Shown here piece after piece: positions 38,320 through 50,255 of a stretch of 64,000 bases of DNA (its first letter is position 1; each line of letters begins with the position of its first letter). The position numbers were made by a program, and so were the translations under genes. A model generated the notes under the pieces. That model made no database searches and was not told where the DNA came from. It saw only the letters and a list, made by a program, of their open reading frames with translations. The stretch covers positions 1,913,001-1,977,000 of the forward strand of contig JAQFVV010006337.1 of assembly GCA_028023455.1 (NCBI GenBank), written 5' to 3'. The DNA comes from Epiperipatus broadwayi (taxonomy: Eukaryota; Onychophora; Udeonychophora; Euonychophora; Peripatidae).

Positions 38320-38500
38320 ACCGTATTTATATATTGGACTATTTCATCATTTAATATAAGTGTTTAATCTCTTTAGAAAAATTAAAATTTATTTAAATAA
38401 TCAAAGTACAGTACATTAACAGTACATTATATTTAAACAAAGTTTAATTTTTCCGAAGACATTCAACACTTATATGTACAGTATATAGTATTATAGATTC
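38320..38500. repeat. Inverted pair of SINE-like tails
   Basis: The left part (ATATTGGACTATTTCATCAT, then CTTTAGAAAAATT) is the tail of the tRNA-like repeat in minus orientation. The right part (TTTTTCCGAAGACATTCAAC) is the same tail in plus orientation. They are separated by about 40 bp just upstream of PLE C. The tRNA-like head is absent. Confidence 0.65.
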
Positions 38501-41500
38501 ATTAATTATATATATTTTAAGTTTATACATTCTATAATCAAAATGCTGAATGCAGCACTAACATTGTGTTTTATGAATTAAATATTGTACATGCTATACA
38601 ATTTTAGCAAAGCCATACCTGTATACATATTACAGTAATATACTTTTGCTTTTGGAGGGTAAAATGACTTTAAAATACCTATTCTCTGATGTCATCAGTG
38701 ATGCAAAATTCAAGATGGCTGCCAAAAAAATTTTTTAACAATTTTTCCCAATCGTTATAGTGAATAATCGATTGTAAATCAAAGTAGTGGGTACAAATTG
38801 ATGATGGTCACTATTGTGAAATATTGCTAAGTAACCAATCACTAAGTGAGGTTTAGGTATACATTATAATGATTTCCAGTACTCAATAGGGACAATTCTG
38901 GTCATTTGTAACCATCCATGGTGTAAAAATATTTTTATATTTGTCATTTTTGTTATACATTATTAATTATTACTCATATTGTTATTTACTAATGTTTTAT
39001 TTACTTTACATGATCAGCTTTCTTATTTAAGGCCTCCAGCATTGTATTGTACATTTCATTGAGATTAGCCATCAACCATGCCTACTGCCAGATTGAGCTA
39101 CACAAACACAAACTCTGACCATATTTGCTGACCATAACATCCCTCCATACTGCTGGAACAACACCATCCAAAGCATTTTTTTGAAAACCAGTTTCAGGTG
39201 TCTTCTGACCATATAGGTTATATATAGCCAGCATGTGCAAATAGCAAACACACTAGTCCAGTGCTTGAAATATACCCAGGGTAACTTATATTCTTGATCA
39301 GGGAACCCAGTGCAGTTCTAATTAACACATGGAAATATTTATATCTTTTAAATTGCTGGTGACACAGTTAAAAGAGAGAGAGTATAGAGCAAACATTTTA
39401 AGCAAATATTTATTTATTCACATGCACACATTTAAATAAATATAACAGTACAATTTAACACAGAAAATAAATAAGTACACATTGTTAGAAAATCAATATT
39501 GCTGATTGTCCTTCATTTATGGTTCATTTCAATTTAAACTAATGTATGTTTAGACAATTTATGATCAAAAAATATATTTACCTAGGTTTTTCATTAAATT
39601 AAGATGATAGCATCTTTGTGCAGCTGACACATTTTTATTTGGCTTTGACTTTATGGGTTGCTGGCCTTTCAGTCTCCATCGATGGTTTCACAGGTATCCT
39701 TCCATTCTTTTGATGGACAATGGAAAAGAGATAATGTGACAGCATCTATATTATGGATGAGGCATTGATGCTAGGTGAAAGCAGTGGATGAAGCCAGGAC
39801 CAGAAGCATGATGTCCAGCCAAATACTCCAAAGGTTCTCTAGCAATGCATGTTGCTACTTCTGTAGTTCTATGTTTCTATTTTCCACAGCAGTAAGAATT
39901 GGCTCACTGAGGGTCACATTACTATGCCCTCAATAATGGTGAAAGACCTGAACTCAGCAACTGATAAACTGAACTTTCTTTGAGAAAACTTCCAAAAAAC
40001 AATCTGGAAACTGACACTGAAAATAATGGACAAGCTGCCTTTTTTATACCTAACACTCTTTTTTTTTAATCATAATTTTATTTGGTTTAATTAATTTTAC
40101 ATTTTTATCTAATATTTTTTCTTAGATTCATCTAATATCCTAATGGCCAGAATCTTTCTAATTTTAAGTGCATTCCTGTTGATGAGATAGTGTACAAGAT
40201 TTTCTAATTAATTCTATTGACAATTTTATTTTAAAACATTTTACATTTATTTATTCTTTTAACATTTACTTCTTTCTTTTTTTAATTATAAAAAGAAGAG
40301 AGGGGTCTTAAATCATCACCTCATTGATTCTTTTACTCACACTATTCTTAATAGACAGTTTTGTTCTAAAAGAAAATGATTTCATTTTTAAAAAATCTTT
40401 TTTTCAAACTATTCTTCATTTCTGTTTTTCTTAATAATTTATTTTAAATTACAAAATATGTAATGCAGGTAGACATATAAGTGTGTTTTTACAACATACA
40501 ATTCATGCTTGTTATAATATATACATGCACATTATTGTGCATTAAGGTTAAACCTAAATTTCATCATGCTTCACTTTCAATCTGTTTTTGATTGTACAAA
40601 TCACAATGTTCAATAAGATAACATATAGTGAGATCTACTATAACAAAAGTTTCTAAATTGAATAACTAGCAGAATGAAGATTTTTTCACATTAAATTATG
40701 AATTATATAACAATGCACGATCATATAAAGAACATTGGAATGGCCAATAAACATCACATGATCACCATTTCTTATGCTTGCTCTTAATTGTTATTAAAAC
40801 AGGCAAAACTCTATACATAGTGCCATTACTTACGAAAATAATGAATTAAATTGATACACTGAAATTAAATATTAAAAAATATATAATTGCACTGTAACAT
40901 ATTACACATCAGAGTTTGTACTTGCAAAATGAAATGTGATGAAATAGACTTCTCACAATCGCTTGCATAATAACCCTTTCACATGAAAAATATAATTGCT
41001 TGGGCTGACAAATTTAATCAAAATCTAACTGAACTAGACTTTTGAAATACCTGCTTAGCATTATTATAATGTATTAATTATTTTTGCATGCTAAAAATAC
41101 ATGTTGTAGGTATTATTTTTATTTTTTAATGGTGTTAATATGGATTTTTTTTTACACACATGAATACAATATTACACATGCATGCACAAACTTTTAGGCA
41201 ACATTTCAAAAATCTGTGCTGAAATTTAAATAGATATAGTGTCTTAGCATCTTTTCTTACTCAAAATGATGAAAAGTTGCTCCCAAAGACAGAACATGAG
41301 GCAGTGGAGTTCTTCCAAAGTAAATATATTCTGTCCTCTTAAATTGCATTGGGATGTTATATTTTGTGGAACGATCTTCTTTAAATAATTGTTTGTTAAA
41401 GCCTGCTGTTAAATTCTGCCATCATTGTTGTATTTTTTAAACCACCAAACAAACGCTGTTGAACTATCTTCTTTAATCTGTTTTGCTCCAATAAGCCTCA

Positions 41501-42187
41501 AAATGTGAACATTCTTTTTAATGGATTTTTATGCTGCAAACATAAAGTGTCTACTACAAATGCTGGACATCTCAGCCTGAAAGAAAACTGGTAATATTTT
41601 TTTACCGCAAATCTCTATGAATCTATTTTAAAAACTTATAATATTTAAATGATATGTCATAATTTCAAAGCAGAGAATTAATTTGATAAATTTTTGGGAA
41701 AGACAATTAGAAACTCTCCGGTGTAATTTTCTAATTGCTTTTTAGCTCATATAAATCACTGCTTTAAAATCTGATCACACAGGCATATTTGCAAATGTTG
41801 AAAGTCTTTTATTTTTTAAATATTGATGAAATTTGGTATATTTTTGAAAAGTACTTATTTTTGATCATGCAGGGTGGGGGTGTGTTTTATATATTAGACC
41901 AATTTCAGTTTTTGTATTTTATAGTTACTTTTGTTTTTTTTAAATAGCTATGAGCTCATTGTTATCTATATTTAATTACTTAATAAATATTAATCTGTTA
42001 TTAAGGTTTTTTGAATTATTATACTCCACGTAATAGTGTTCAAAGTCTAAAGAATTTTTGTAAAAATGTACTGCATTTCTGCCATTAATGAAGCTTCATT
42101 ATTTTTTTTGACATTTAGTATTATAGTTTTAGTTTCATTTCATAGACTTTTATTATAATTTTTTTCTTTTATTTCATAGGCCTTTGA
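38501..42187. other. Unassigned region with GC-richer islands
   Basis: Islands at 38640-39340 and 39640-40040 have balanced composition but no supported gene. The rest is AT-rich. One short dispersed repeat copy lies at 40757-40830. Confidence 0.45.
40757..40830 (-). repeat. Second copy of the 111-bp short insertion family
   Basis: The reverse complement reads GGCACTATGTATAGAGTTTT, then GCCTGTTTTAATAACA and GCATAAGAAATGGTGATCAT. It matches the insert at 35189-35299 over about 75-85 bp. Confidence 0.7.
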
Positions 42188-42592
42188 ACATAGCATTCAT
42201 GATTTTTTGGGTTCTTGTAATTTGCATTTTACTTATTTTTGATCGAATTTTTCATGTGGGTGTTGCATTTGATGTATTTTCAATAACTTATGTTTTTTAA
42301 TTTGAATTTATATCATTCATAATTTTTTTGTTTTTTGTAATTTGCATTTTACTTATTTTTGATTGAATTCTTCATGCGGGAGAAGGGTTGTTGTGTTTGT
42401 CATATTTTCAATGATTTCTGTTTTTGTAATTTGAATTTATGGCATTCATGATTTGTTTGGTTTTTGTAATTTGCATTTGACTTATTTTTGATCGAATTCT
42501 TCATGCGGAAAGGGGGAACTTGCATTTGACATATTTTCACCGATTTCTGTTTTTGTAATTTGAATTTTATAGCATTTTCTTCGATTTCTTTT
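42188..42592. repeat. Tandem repeat, unit about 120-129 bp, three to four copies
   Basis: TTTTTGATYGAATTYTTCATG recurs at about 42237, 42357 and 42486, each time followed by a TATTTTCA..GATTTCTGTTTTTG block. Confidence 0.85.
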
Positions 42593-43091
42593 TGATTTGT
42601 ATTTTAGAAGGATTTGTTTGATTTACTTTGCCTTAGGCAATTTAATTTGTCAATTTGAGCGATTTTTGGATAGAAATTTATCAATTGCTAGCTTCTTGGT
42701 GGTTCTTGATAATACTGCAGCATCGCCTAGCGGCCACAGTATACCTAACAAACTAGTACCAAAAATATATTATTTGCCCAAAACTGTCTTAGAAAAAGAA
42801 AATGTTTGATTTATTTTTAGATTACACTAAAAAACATCAACATATTTATATTTACATTAAGGAATGTTTGTCACTTGACTACTAAAAACCTAATTCTGAA
42901 AAATAAAACAGACTGTAAAACTAAAAATTATCAATTTTTATGGATTACGAATGGCAAAAGTTTTTACAGAAAAAAAAAGAGAAAAGTTAAGTGGTGTTTA
43001 TTACAAACGTGAATATCAATAATTTTTTATAAATTTTACATCTTGTGTATATATTTTAAATATCTCTATATATATATGTATATAGTTTCCC
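42593..43091. other. Unassigned sequence
   Basis: A 70-codon open stretch at 42597-42809 shows no recognisable domain. Its base composition around 42640-42780 is a little less AT-rich than the flanks. Confidence 0.35.
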
Positions 43092-43126
<35 letters not shown>

Positions 43127-43127
43127 T
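43092..43127. repeat. (TA)n(TG)n microsatellite
   Basis: A TA run (43092-43110) is followed by a TG run (43111-43126). Confidence 0.95.
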
Positions 43128-43137
43128 TAATTAACAG

Positions 43138-43423
43138 TTTAAATATTTCTCTACTCTCTCCATTGGTTGATAACATACAAAACTTTGGTAAAAGTAAGTT
43201 CAATTGTAAAAAAGTTTCTTCCTTAATGGAATGGAGAAAAGAAATTATAGCTGATAGATATTATTTTAATTGGGCTTATAATGTTTTACATCTAAATATT
43301 AGAAATATTTGGGATGAGCTCCTAGTGTCTTTAACCCTTAGAGACCTGAACGGCCATTTTCAATTCCCAAAAAAAATTACAGGACCTACAATTTTAAATA
43401 AAATGTCTAATTTATTACAATAA
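43138..43423 (+). CDS. Candidate terminal exon of a host gene, product unidentified
   Basis: After a pyrimidine/TG tract, TTAATTAACAG (43127-43137) makes a good splice acceptor. The following 95 codons stay open to TAA at 43421. The protein is complex rather than low-complexity, with three tryptophans, an EWRKE, a DRYYFNWAYNVLHL and a GHFQFPKKITGP stretch, unlike the K/N/I/F-rich chance frames elsewhere in the window. Overlapping AATAAA signals start right at the stop (43419-43430), as at a 3' end. I do not recognise the family. It does not look like any retroelement domain I know. The alternative is a long chance frame or a decayed pseudogene; no other exon was found upstream. Confidence 0.45.
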
Positions 43424-43869
43424 ATAAATATATATATATACATTTTTATAAAGTGCAAATATGAAAGAATGTTATAAAGCTGATAAAGTAGTCATTACCA
43501 CAAAAAATAATTAAAAAAAATGATATTTTTCACATTTTTAAAATCTTTATTTTTACATTGGTTCACAAACTCTCAATTTTGAAAGGTATAGCCTAAAATG
43601 ACAATTTCATAGACAGCTTCATCACATTCGTCATAAAATGCAGAAAAAAATAATATATAACATGACCTACCTGAGTTACAGATTGTTGGTGTAATGTGGC
43701 AAAAGGTGACCATTTCAATTTCGTTTTTCTGCTTGACACCCTGTATGTTCTATTTTTGCAAGCAGTTGTTTTTCTAGGCCCTCTATGCAGGATATCTATT
43801 AGAAATGCAAGGTTTTGTGTGGATTAGAAATTCAAGGTTTTAGTGTGGATCAAAAAAAAAATAACAGTA
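43424..43869. other. Unassigned sequence downstream of the candidate exon
   Basis: AT-rich, with a GC-richer patch at 43660-43830. No feature is supported beyond possible 3' UTR. Confidence 0.4.
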
Positions 43870-44755
43870 ATAACTTTAGTAAAGTGTAAGTTATGGGGAT
43901 AAAAAATAATTACTATATTATTGAAAAATCATGGGCTAAATTATGCATTATTACATAGGAAACCATGATAGCAAAGTATGCTATCAAATGAATAAAAAGT
44001 TATCTATAATGAAACGAATAAAAATGTAGTAAATTCTAAGTTATGCATGTAAAAAATAATTACTACATTATTGGAATATCATGAGGGTAAGGGTGAGCTA
44101 AATTATGCATTATTACATAGGAAACCATGATAGCAAAGTATGCTATAAAATGAATAAAAAGTTATCTGCAAAGTATGCTATAAAATGAATAAAAAGTTAT
44201 CTACAATGAAATGAATAAAAACGTAGTAAATTCTAAGTTATGCATGTAAAAAATAATTACTATATTATTGGAATATCATGAGGGTAAGGGTGAGCTAAAT
44301 TATGCATTATTACATAGGAAACCATAATAGCAAAGTATGCTATCAAATGAATAAAAAGTTATCTATAATGAAACGAATAAAAATGTAGTAAATTCTAAGT
44401 TATGCATGTAAAAAATAATTACTACATTATTGGAATATCATGAGGGTAAGAGTGAGCTAAATTATGCATTATTACATAGGAAACCATGATAGCAAAGTAT
44501 GCTATAAAATGAATAAAAAGTTATCTGCAAAGTATGCTATAAAATGAATAAAAAGTTATCTACAATGAAATGAATAAAAACGTAGTAAATTCTAAGTTAT
44601 GCATGTAAAAAATAATTACTATATTATTGGAATATCATGAGGGTAAGGGTGAGCTAAATTATGCATTATTACATAGCAAACCATAATAGCAAAGTATGCT
44701 ATAAAATGAATAAAAACTTATCTACAATGAAATGTATAAAAACAGTAAATAAAAT
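43870..44755. repeat. Higher-order tandem repeat of alternating 162- and 197-bp units
   Basis: The block AGTTATGCATGTAAAAAATA starts at about 44039, 44236, 44398 and 44595 (a degenerate one at about 43886). The distances alternate 197, 162, 197. The longer unit carries an extra 35-bp duplication of GCAAAGTATGCTATAAAATG. A dimer of about 359 bp is thus the repeating higher-order unit, and the dimers are almost identical. Confidence 0.92.
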
Positions 44756-45579
44756 AAAATAAATAACCCAAAGGAATTACAAGCAATTATAATATATCAG
44801 ATGATGATGAATACTTACGGGTAATGGGGAATACGAAACCTCAAAATCAAACACATCAACAGAAAAGTTCGTTATAATCAAAATTACATTCAGCGGCGAA
44901 AATAATTGTTTTCTCCGTATATTTTTTTTATCCATTGATAAAATCTAGAAAGATAAAAAAATTACAAAATTTTAATAATGTACTTTACAAAAATTGCTAT
45001 AAAAAATCTAATTTTCATCGCACAGAAAAAAATTTTAGACGTACAAAAAGATAGAAAAATGGCGGAGAGAAAGAAAAAAAAAGCGTAACTGTGACGTATA
45101 CGATTTGCACGCTATTGCGGTCGAAATTGAAAACTTTTTTTAATGCGGAAAAAAGCGGTTTTAGTGACTTTTTCATGTTAACTGAAACTAATTTTAAAAA
45201 TGAGGAAATTTTTATATAACCATAATAATTATAAAAAATTTAACCTTTTGTAGAAATAATAGAAAAGATTGGAGTATTACGGGATTTATTTTAAAAAACA
45301 TTATTGTGGAAGAATTTATTAATACAACCTTTCATTATGAGTAAATAATTATAGATTTTAAATATAATAATAGAATCAAATCACTTAATTCTAATTTCCT
45401 GTTCTCAATGAAAGAAATAAAATCGTTACTTCATAAAATTAATCTATGAAATAATGACAACAAAATTGTAATAATATATCACTTAAACATTGTAGAAGGT
45501 GCCAAAGATGTGATCATTTTAAAGATTTACTAGATGATTGTGTCTCATGAATCTTGTGAAAGATTACACAGGAGAAGGA
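44756..45579. other. Unassigned sequence
   Basis: 44860-45180 is somewhat less AT-rich without a recognisable gene. 45340-45580 may be the decayed endonuclease of the LINE that follows. Confidence 0.4.
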
Positions 45580-46173
45580 ATTATTAAAAGTAGATTAATA
45601 TCTTCTTCTATTGATCATAGATGCAGAAATATAGATCCACAATACATTTTTACCACAGTAATAGAAAGAAAAGTGATCAATCTTATTATATAATAAGATT
45701 TAAAATATTTTTGTTTATAATGACAAAAATACTATTCATCACATATCCAAAAATTGATAAATCATATTTTCAAGATATTACTAAAAAAATTAATTGGAAT
45801 GGTTTATTGGATATTGAAGATAATGATTTATATACCAAATTTATTAAGCTAATGCAAAGTTCTTATTTAAAATGAGGAAAGGTTGCTACAATTCTTAGGA
45901 TAAGACATGGAGATATGAATTGGATGAATGAAAATTTTGATTACTATGAGAAAAAATCTGCTTGGAATAAAATCGAAAAAAAATGATGACAATAAATTCT
46001 TATTTAATGAGTATAAAGATCTTAAAAACAAAGATTAATAATTTGATTTAATTGCTAAAAATGTATTGAATGTTAATATTGGACAAAATAAGTCTATTGT
46101 TATCTCTGAATTTATTAAATCAATAAAACAAGAGATCAAAAAATAGTAATAACTATATAAAGTATTTACATAG
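45580..46173 (+). pseudogene. CR1/Jockey-like LINE, endonuclease end and linker (segment 1)
   Basis: Across frames the translation reads SSSIDHRC (45602), then SDQSYYIIRFKI (45673), fitting the SxIDHIF and SDHxPI motifs that close an APE-type endonuclease. ITKKINWNGLLDIEDNDLYT, KFIKLM, WMNENF and FLFNEYKDLKNK follow, resembling the linker between endonuclease and RT. Several stops and frameshifts are present. The frame is lost at 46173, where a foldback element begins. The RT of what appears to be the same element appears at 49.9 and 54.7 kb. Confidence 0.5.
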
Positions 46174-47260
46174 TTTGCCTGACAGAAGCTTGCCATCCAT
46201 TTTTTTTAAATAATTCATTTTCATGGACTCAGAACACATGATATAAACAATATGGCTGACTAAATTATCATATTCAATAATTATGTTTTGTTTTTTATTT
46301 ACTAAAATGATAAACAAACACAAAAGTCCAAAGGTTTGTAATTCAAAAATTTTTTAATGTAAATATAGTAAATAAAATTTAATAAAAAACATTATTTAAT
46401 AGACGATAATTTATCACTCATTATCTCTTGGCATCATGTTAATAATTTTGAAAATATTCCACTGCATCTTGTTTTGCTGATGAAATATTCCAAATTTTAA
46501 TCATATTTCCAGTTGTGTTGATTAAATATTCCAAATGTTATAATTTCACACAGGGATTACTGAATGCTTTAAAAAATGACAACTTTAACACCACATGTTA
46601 AGTGTTGAGCATGTGTTAACATTTGAATGTTATATTCAAATGTAATTTATTAAAAAATGTTTTCAAATTTTTTTAAAATTAACAATGAATAAAGAATTGT
46701 GAATGTAATTTATTAAAAACTTGAGATTAGCCTTGCCATAAATTCCACTCATAAGATAATATCAAAATGTTAACACTCGGTAAACAAGATAATGTAATAA
46801 ATTATCGTCATTTTTTTTTAATATTACTTTTCATGTGTTTTTTTTAGCATTCTTTCTTTACTCTGTCATTTTTGAAAAATGATTAGAGGCTGGAGTATTT
46901 CATCAACAAAACTGGAAATATGATTAAAACTTGGAATATTTCATCAGCAGAACAAGATGCAATGGAATATTTTCAAAATTACGGAATAGTGCCCACTTGA
47001 AAAGTGATATTGTTCTGCATGCTTGTTATAGTCTATTAAATGATGTTTTTTTTTTAATTTTATTTACTGTATTTACATTAAAAAGAATTTGAATTACAAC
47101 CTTTTGGACTTTTGTGTTTCTTTATCATTTTAATAAATAAAAAAAAACATAATTATTGAATATGATAACTTAGAGTTAGCCACATTGTTTATTCTATGTG
47201 TTCCACACATCTAAAAATGGATTATTAAAAAAAACAGATGACAAGCTTTCAGGAGGCAAA
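46174..47260. mobile_element. 1.1-kb foldback transposon with arms of about 365 bp
   Basis: The left arm (46174-46535) and right arm (46888-47260) are inverted complements almost throughout. The outer ends read TTTGCCTGACAGAAGCTTGC and, inverted, TTTGCCTCCTGAAAGCTTGT. The inner ends share GAAAATATTCCAYTGCATCT. The 350-bp loop has no coding capacity. The element lies inside the LINE that starts near 45.5 kb. No clear target-site duplication was seen. Confidence 0.85.
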
Positions 47261-47486
47261 GTACATATGCACCTTGAAACAGTAAGATTCGTATTCGAAT
47301 CTTAAGTTTCACCTTTTTCTATCGTCTCTCACTCACCGCTCTATCCTACCCAAATTTAAACTTTTTGGTATCGAATTGTGTGTGTAGCAATATTAAAAAT
47401 GTATAGATATATGTAGCATTCACCATAAACATGCACACATTTTGATATCAAATTTAAGGCAATAAATAAAGATAAATAATATAATT
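47261..47486. other. Spacer between foldback element and repeat R1
   Basis: A small GC-richer patch (47280-47350) with no recognisable feature. Confidence 0.4.
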
Positions 47487-49873
47487 TAGATTTCTTCTTT
47501 TAGTTATATAAAAATATATAATTTTAACTATTTATTTTGAATTGTAAAATCCGTTATTTATTGCTTTGTTTAAATTTCATTTAGTAATAATTTTAGAAAT
47601 AGATTGTAATATTTAATTAAAAGTAAAAATAATCATATGTTCCCTTTTGTATTTGAAATTTTAAAAGCAATGGTCGGTGAGAGATAATAGATTAATTAAA
47701 GAAAAATTCCCCAAAATGTAATTATAAAATGTAAATGTAAATGTAAACAATAGAAAGGCAGCTTTCTCTATAATTAAACTTAACAAAATGCATTGATTAT
47801 CCTCAGGGCAGATTAAGTGGAATCCAAAAATAAACTATAACAAAAATGTAAAAGATAAGATCTAAGAAAGGAGGCCATTTTAGACTTTCTAGAAACTTTC
47901 AGTTGAACTTTAGCTTTGCTCTCGAGCAGTTGAGAGTCTCCAAAGATATATATTGTTTTACGTGCCACAGTATGTGTGAGTAGAAAGTGCCAAAGACTAT
48001 TCTCCCTGGAGATGGTCAATTGTCTGCCGAGAACCTACGCCCATGCCCTCCATAAAATCAACCAAAGAAGATCTGTTGTCCCAAACAATTAGAAAACTGC
48101 TGCTGCTATTCAATTAACTAAATCACCTAAATACTGTAAAGAACTGCTAATGCTAGAATCATGAACAATTTGCTGCTGATCACTGAATCGGAAAACTTCT
48201 CATAAAACAGGTACCTGTATCCAAATTCTCTAGAGTACTCTACTAATATCCTGCTATAGCTCATTCATTCTTTATATAACTTATAAACTATAAACTGTAA
48301 AATTCTCATTTGTAATACTATAAATTTAATACTTAATATGTAAACTTCTTTAATAATCTAGCCTGCCTAACTCTATCTTTCTTGGGTACGTATTTCTAAA
48401 ATCTACATTTTATTATATAATTATCGCATGCTCATAATTTTCTAAGTATAAATCTATGATCGCTTGAGACAGTGGATGCGTGTCAAATTTTCATTAATAT
48501 TTACTCTCATAAATAACTTAATATTTTCATATAAATCGACACGCATTCAATGCTTCTTTATTGTAATGCAGGGGTCTACTGCTTAGCAAATGGTTGACAT
48601 ATTAGTTGTAATAATCACCCAGTTTACATATTGTTTATATTTTATTAAATTTTGATTAATAATTCCATAAAATTGCATTTCTTTGAGAGTCGCAAACGTT
48701 CATTATTAAATGTTGATAATGTAGGGCCGAGTTATAAAATATATTTAAATCTTAACAGAATCGTCTGTACATTATACATGTGTTATGTTTTAGAGACACG
48801 ATGACCCATTACAAGCCTTGAATATTCTGGATTCTATAGGGTTGAAATTAACCCCAGTCGTCCTACACAAGCGGACATAATAAATGCTCCCGTAGGGCTT
48901 GATGATCGTCACACAGCCAGCAGGCAATCGTGGCATGAACCACTTGTCCCTAGTTATGCTTATGTGACACCTTACCTCTTTTGGGCCCATGGCACATGCC
49001 AGCCTGTTGTTCTAAACTCATTCACGGCTTTGCAGTTTTAATATACTGCCAATTCCGATCGCCTTTCTAAATGTACCACGTGTTTCTTTTATTAACTTTA
49101 TTATTGTATGTATAACTCCGTCCCTGCATTAGTGACATAATTCACTCTCAAATAAATGTTTGCCCCTAGTTATTAGTAAATATCTTTAATTAAATAAATA
49201 TATGTTTGCCGCTACTATTATAAATCTTACTTTAGACTCTTGTATTGCAAAAGCATAAATCCCTAAAGACATGCCTTAGAAATACTTGCTTGAGAATTTT
49301 AGGTAGCTAGATTATGTCATCAAATAAATGTATTTCTCTTTGTAAACATAACAGTATCGGAAAATACCGTTACTGAGATCTTAAATATAAAGTATTATTG
49401 GTAAAATGATTTCGTATAAATGTTTCTAAATAAATAAATGTATTTCTTGAATATATAACAGTATCGGAAAATTCCGTTACTCAATTTAAATATTACCAAA
49501 TATTATTAGTAAATGATTTATTATTAAAATGTTTCAATAAATAATGTCAAACTATACGTCTGCCGTTACTTCTTTATTTATTTATTCGATACCCATTCAT
49601 TATGTTTCCTCGATTCTTTAAATATAAATGTTTAAGATTAATGTTCTGATTGGCTAACTCGAAATAAAATTCTTGATTCTCTTGCATATCCCTGACCACC
49701 GTGCCTAAAGAAATATTTACTAATGTTGCATCAGATGCATTGTTTCATAGATTGTATTGTGGAACCGATAAACTATGTTCGAACTCAGTACTACGGGTAG
49801 CTTCACTATGTAGATGGTGCTGCAGTTCTGTGTGGTGGTCGAATTCTGCACTATGTTAACGAATCACACCTTC
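47487..49873. repeat. Long dispersed repeat R1, about 2.4 kb, unclassified
   Basis: It aligns co-linearly and in the same orientation with R2 (57897-60290 plus 62316-62400). Shared landmarks include GGTCRGTGAGAGATRATAGA, ACTGCTGCTGCTATT, GACATATTAGTT, TAGGGCTTGA and AACAGTATCGGAA. Divergence is moderate with many small indels. The only long frames are short and not conserved, so it looks non-coding. It separates two parts of the LINE (45.6 and 49.9 kb), so it probably inserted there. Candidates are a long terminal repeat, a non-autonomous DNA transposon or a LINE-independent genomic duplication. No TG...CA ends, terminal inverted repeats or target-site duplication could be fixed by eye. Confidence 0.75.
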
Positions 49874-49904
49874 CTGACTGTTACAACCTTAATATGTAAA
49901 CATA

Positions 49905-50014
49905 TTTTGCTCCTGACTTGGATAGTATGCAATTGCATAAAATATTAAAGAAAAGAAAATGCAAAATAAGACCAGGTATTGATGGTATTAAATTACCTGA
50001 TTTGAAGGATAATT
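49905..50014 (+). pseudogene. CR1/Jockey-like LINE, start of reverse transcriptase (segment 2)
   Basis: DSMQLHKILKKRKCKIRPGI then DGIKLPDLKDNL matches the first RT block of CR1/Jockey-type LINEs (a lysine-rich helix, then SPGxDGIxxxxLK). The frame stops at the TA tract that bounds the PLE array. The next expected block begins just after the array at 54673. Confidence 0.6.
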
Positions 50015-50039
50015 TATATATATATATATATATATATAT
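50015..50039. repeat. (TA)n tract at the left edge of the PLE array
   Basis: A pure TA run between the LINE and the PLE array. A TA tract also bounds the right edge. Confidence 0.95.
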
Positions 50040-50108
50040 GTTAAAACGAAGATTTGCACGGGTTAAATATATAAAATACATATTTTGCGGGTTCATCCGT
50101 GTTAAAAA

Positions 50109-50173
50109 CTTTTAATATCAATTTACTGACGTTTCGACTTGATCACACAAGCCATCCACAGAGTTATAAAAAG
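50109..50173 (-). ncRNA. Hammerhead-like motif of PLE copy D
   Basis: On the minus strand, CUUUUUAUA pairs with UAUUAAAAG (outer stem I, one mismatch) and ACU with AGU (inner stem I). Stem II is GGCUUG / CAAGUC with a 6-nt loop. GAAAC then GUC gives the palindromic ACGU stem III. The core box reads CUGUGGA instead of CUGANGA: the invariant A6 is U. The fold is retained but catalysis is doubtful. Confidence 0.6.
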
Positions 50174-50255
50174 GTAGAAAGACGGTTGTAGAGGCGCTAC
50201 AATCACTGGTTTGAATAAAACATTAAAAATCCCACCAATAGCAAAAATGTTAAAT

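Noticed and set aside
43870-44755. CRISPR-like or other regularly spaced array
   Set aside because: Units are contiguous long AT-rich monomers without unique spacers, in animal DNA. It is a satellite-like tandem repeat.
47280-47310. tRNA B box (TATTCGAATCT) near 47.29 kb
   Set aside because: No A box at a suitable distance and no clover-leaf. The match is short and degenerate.
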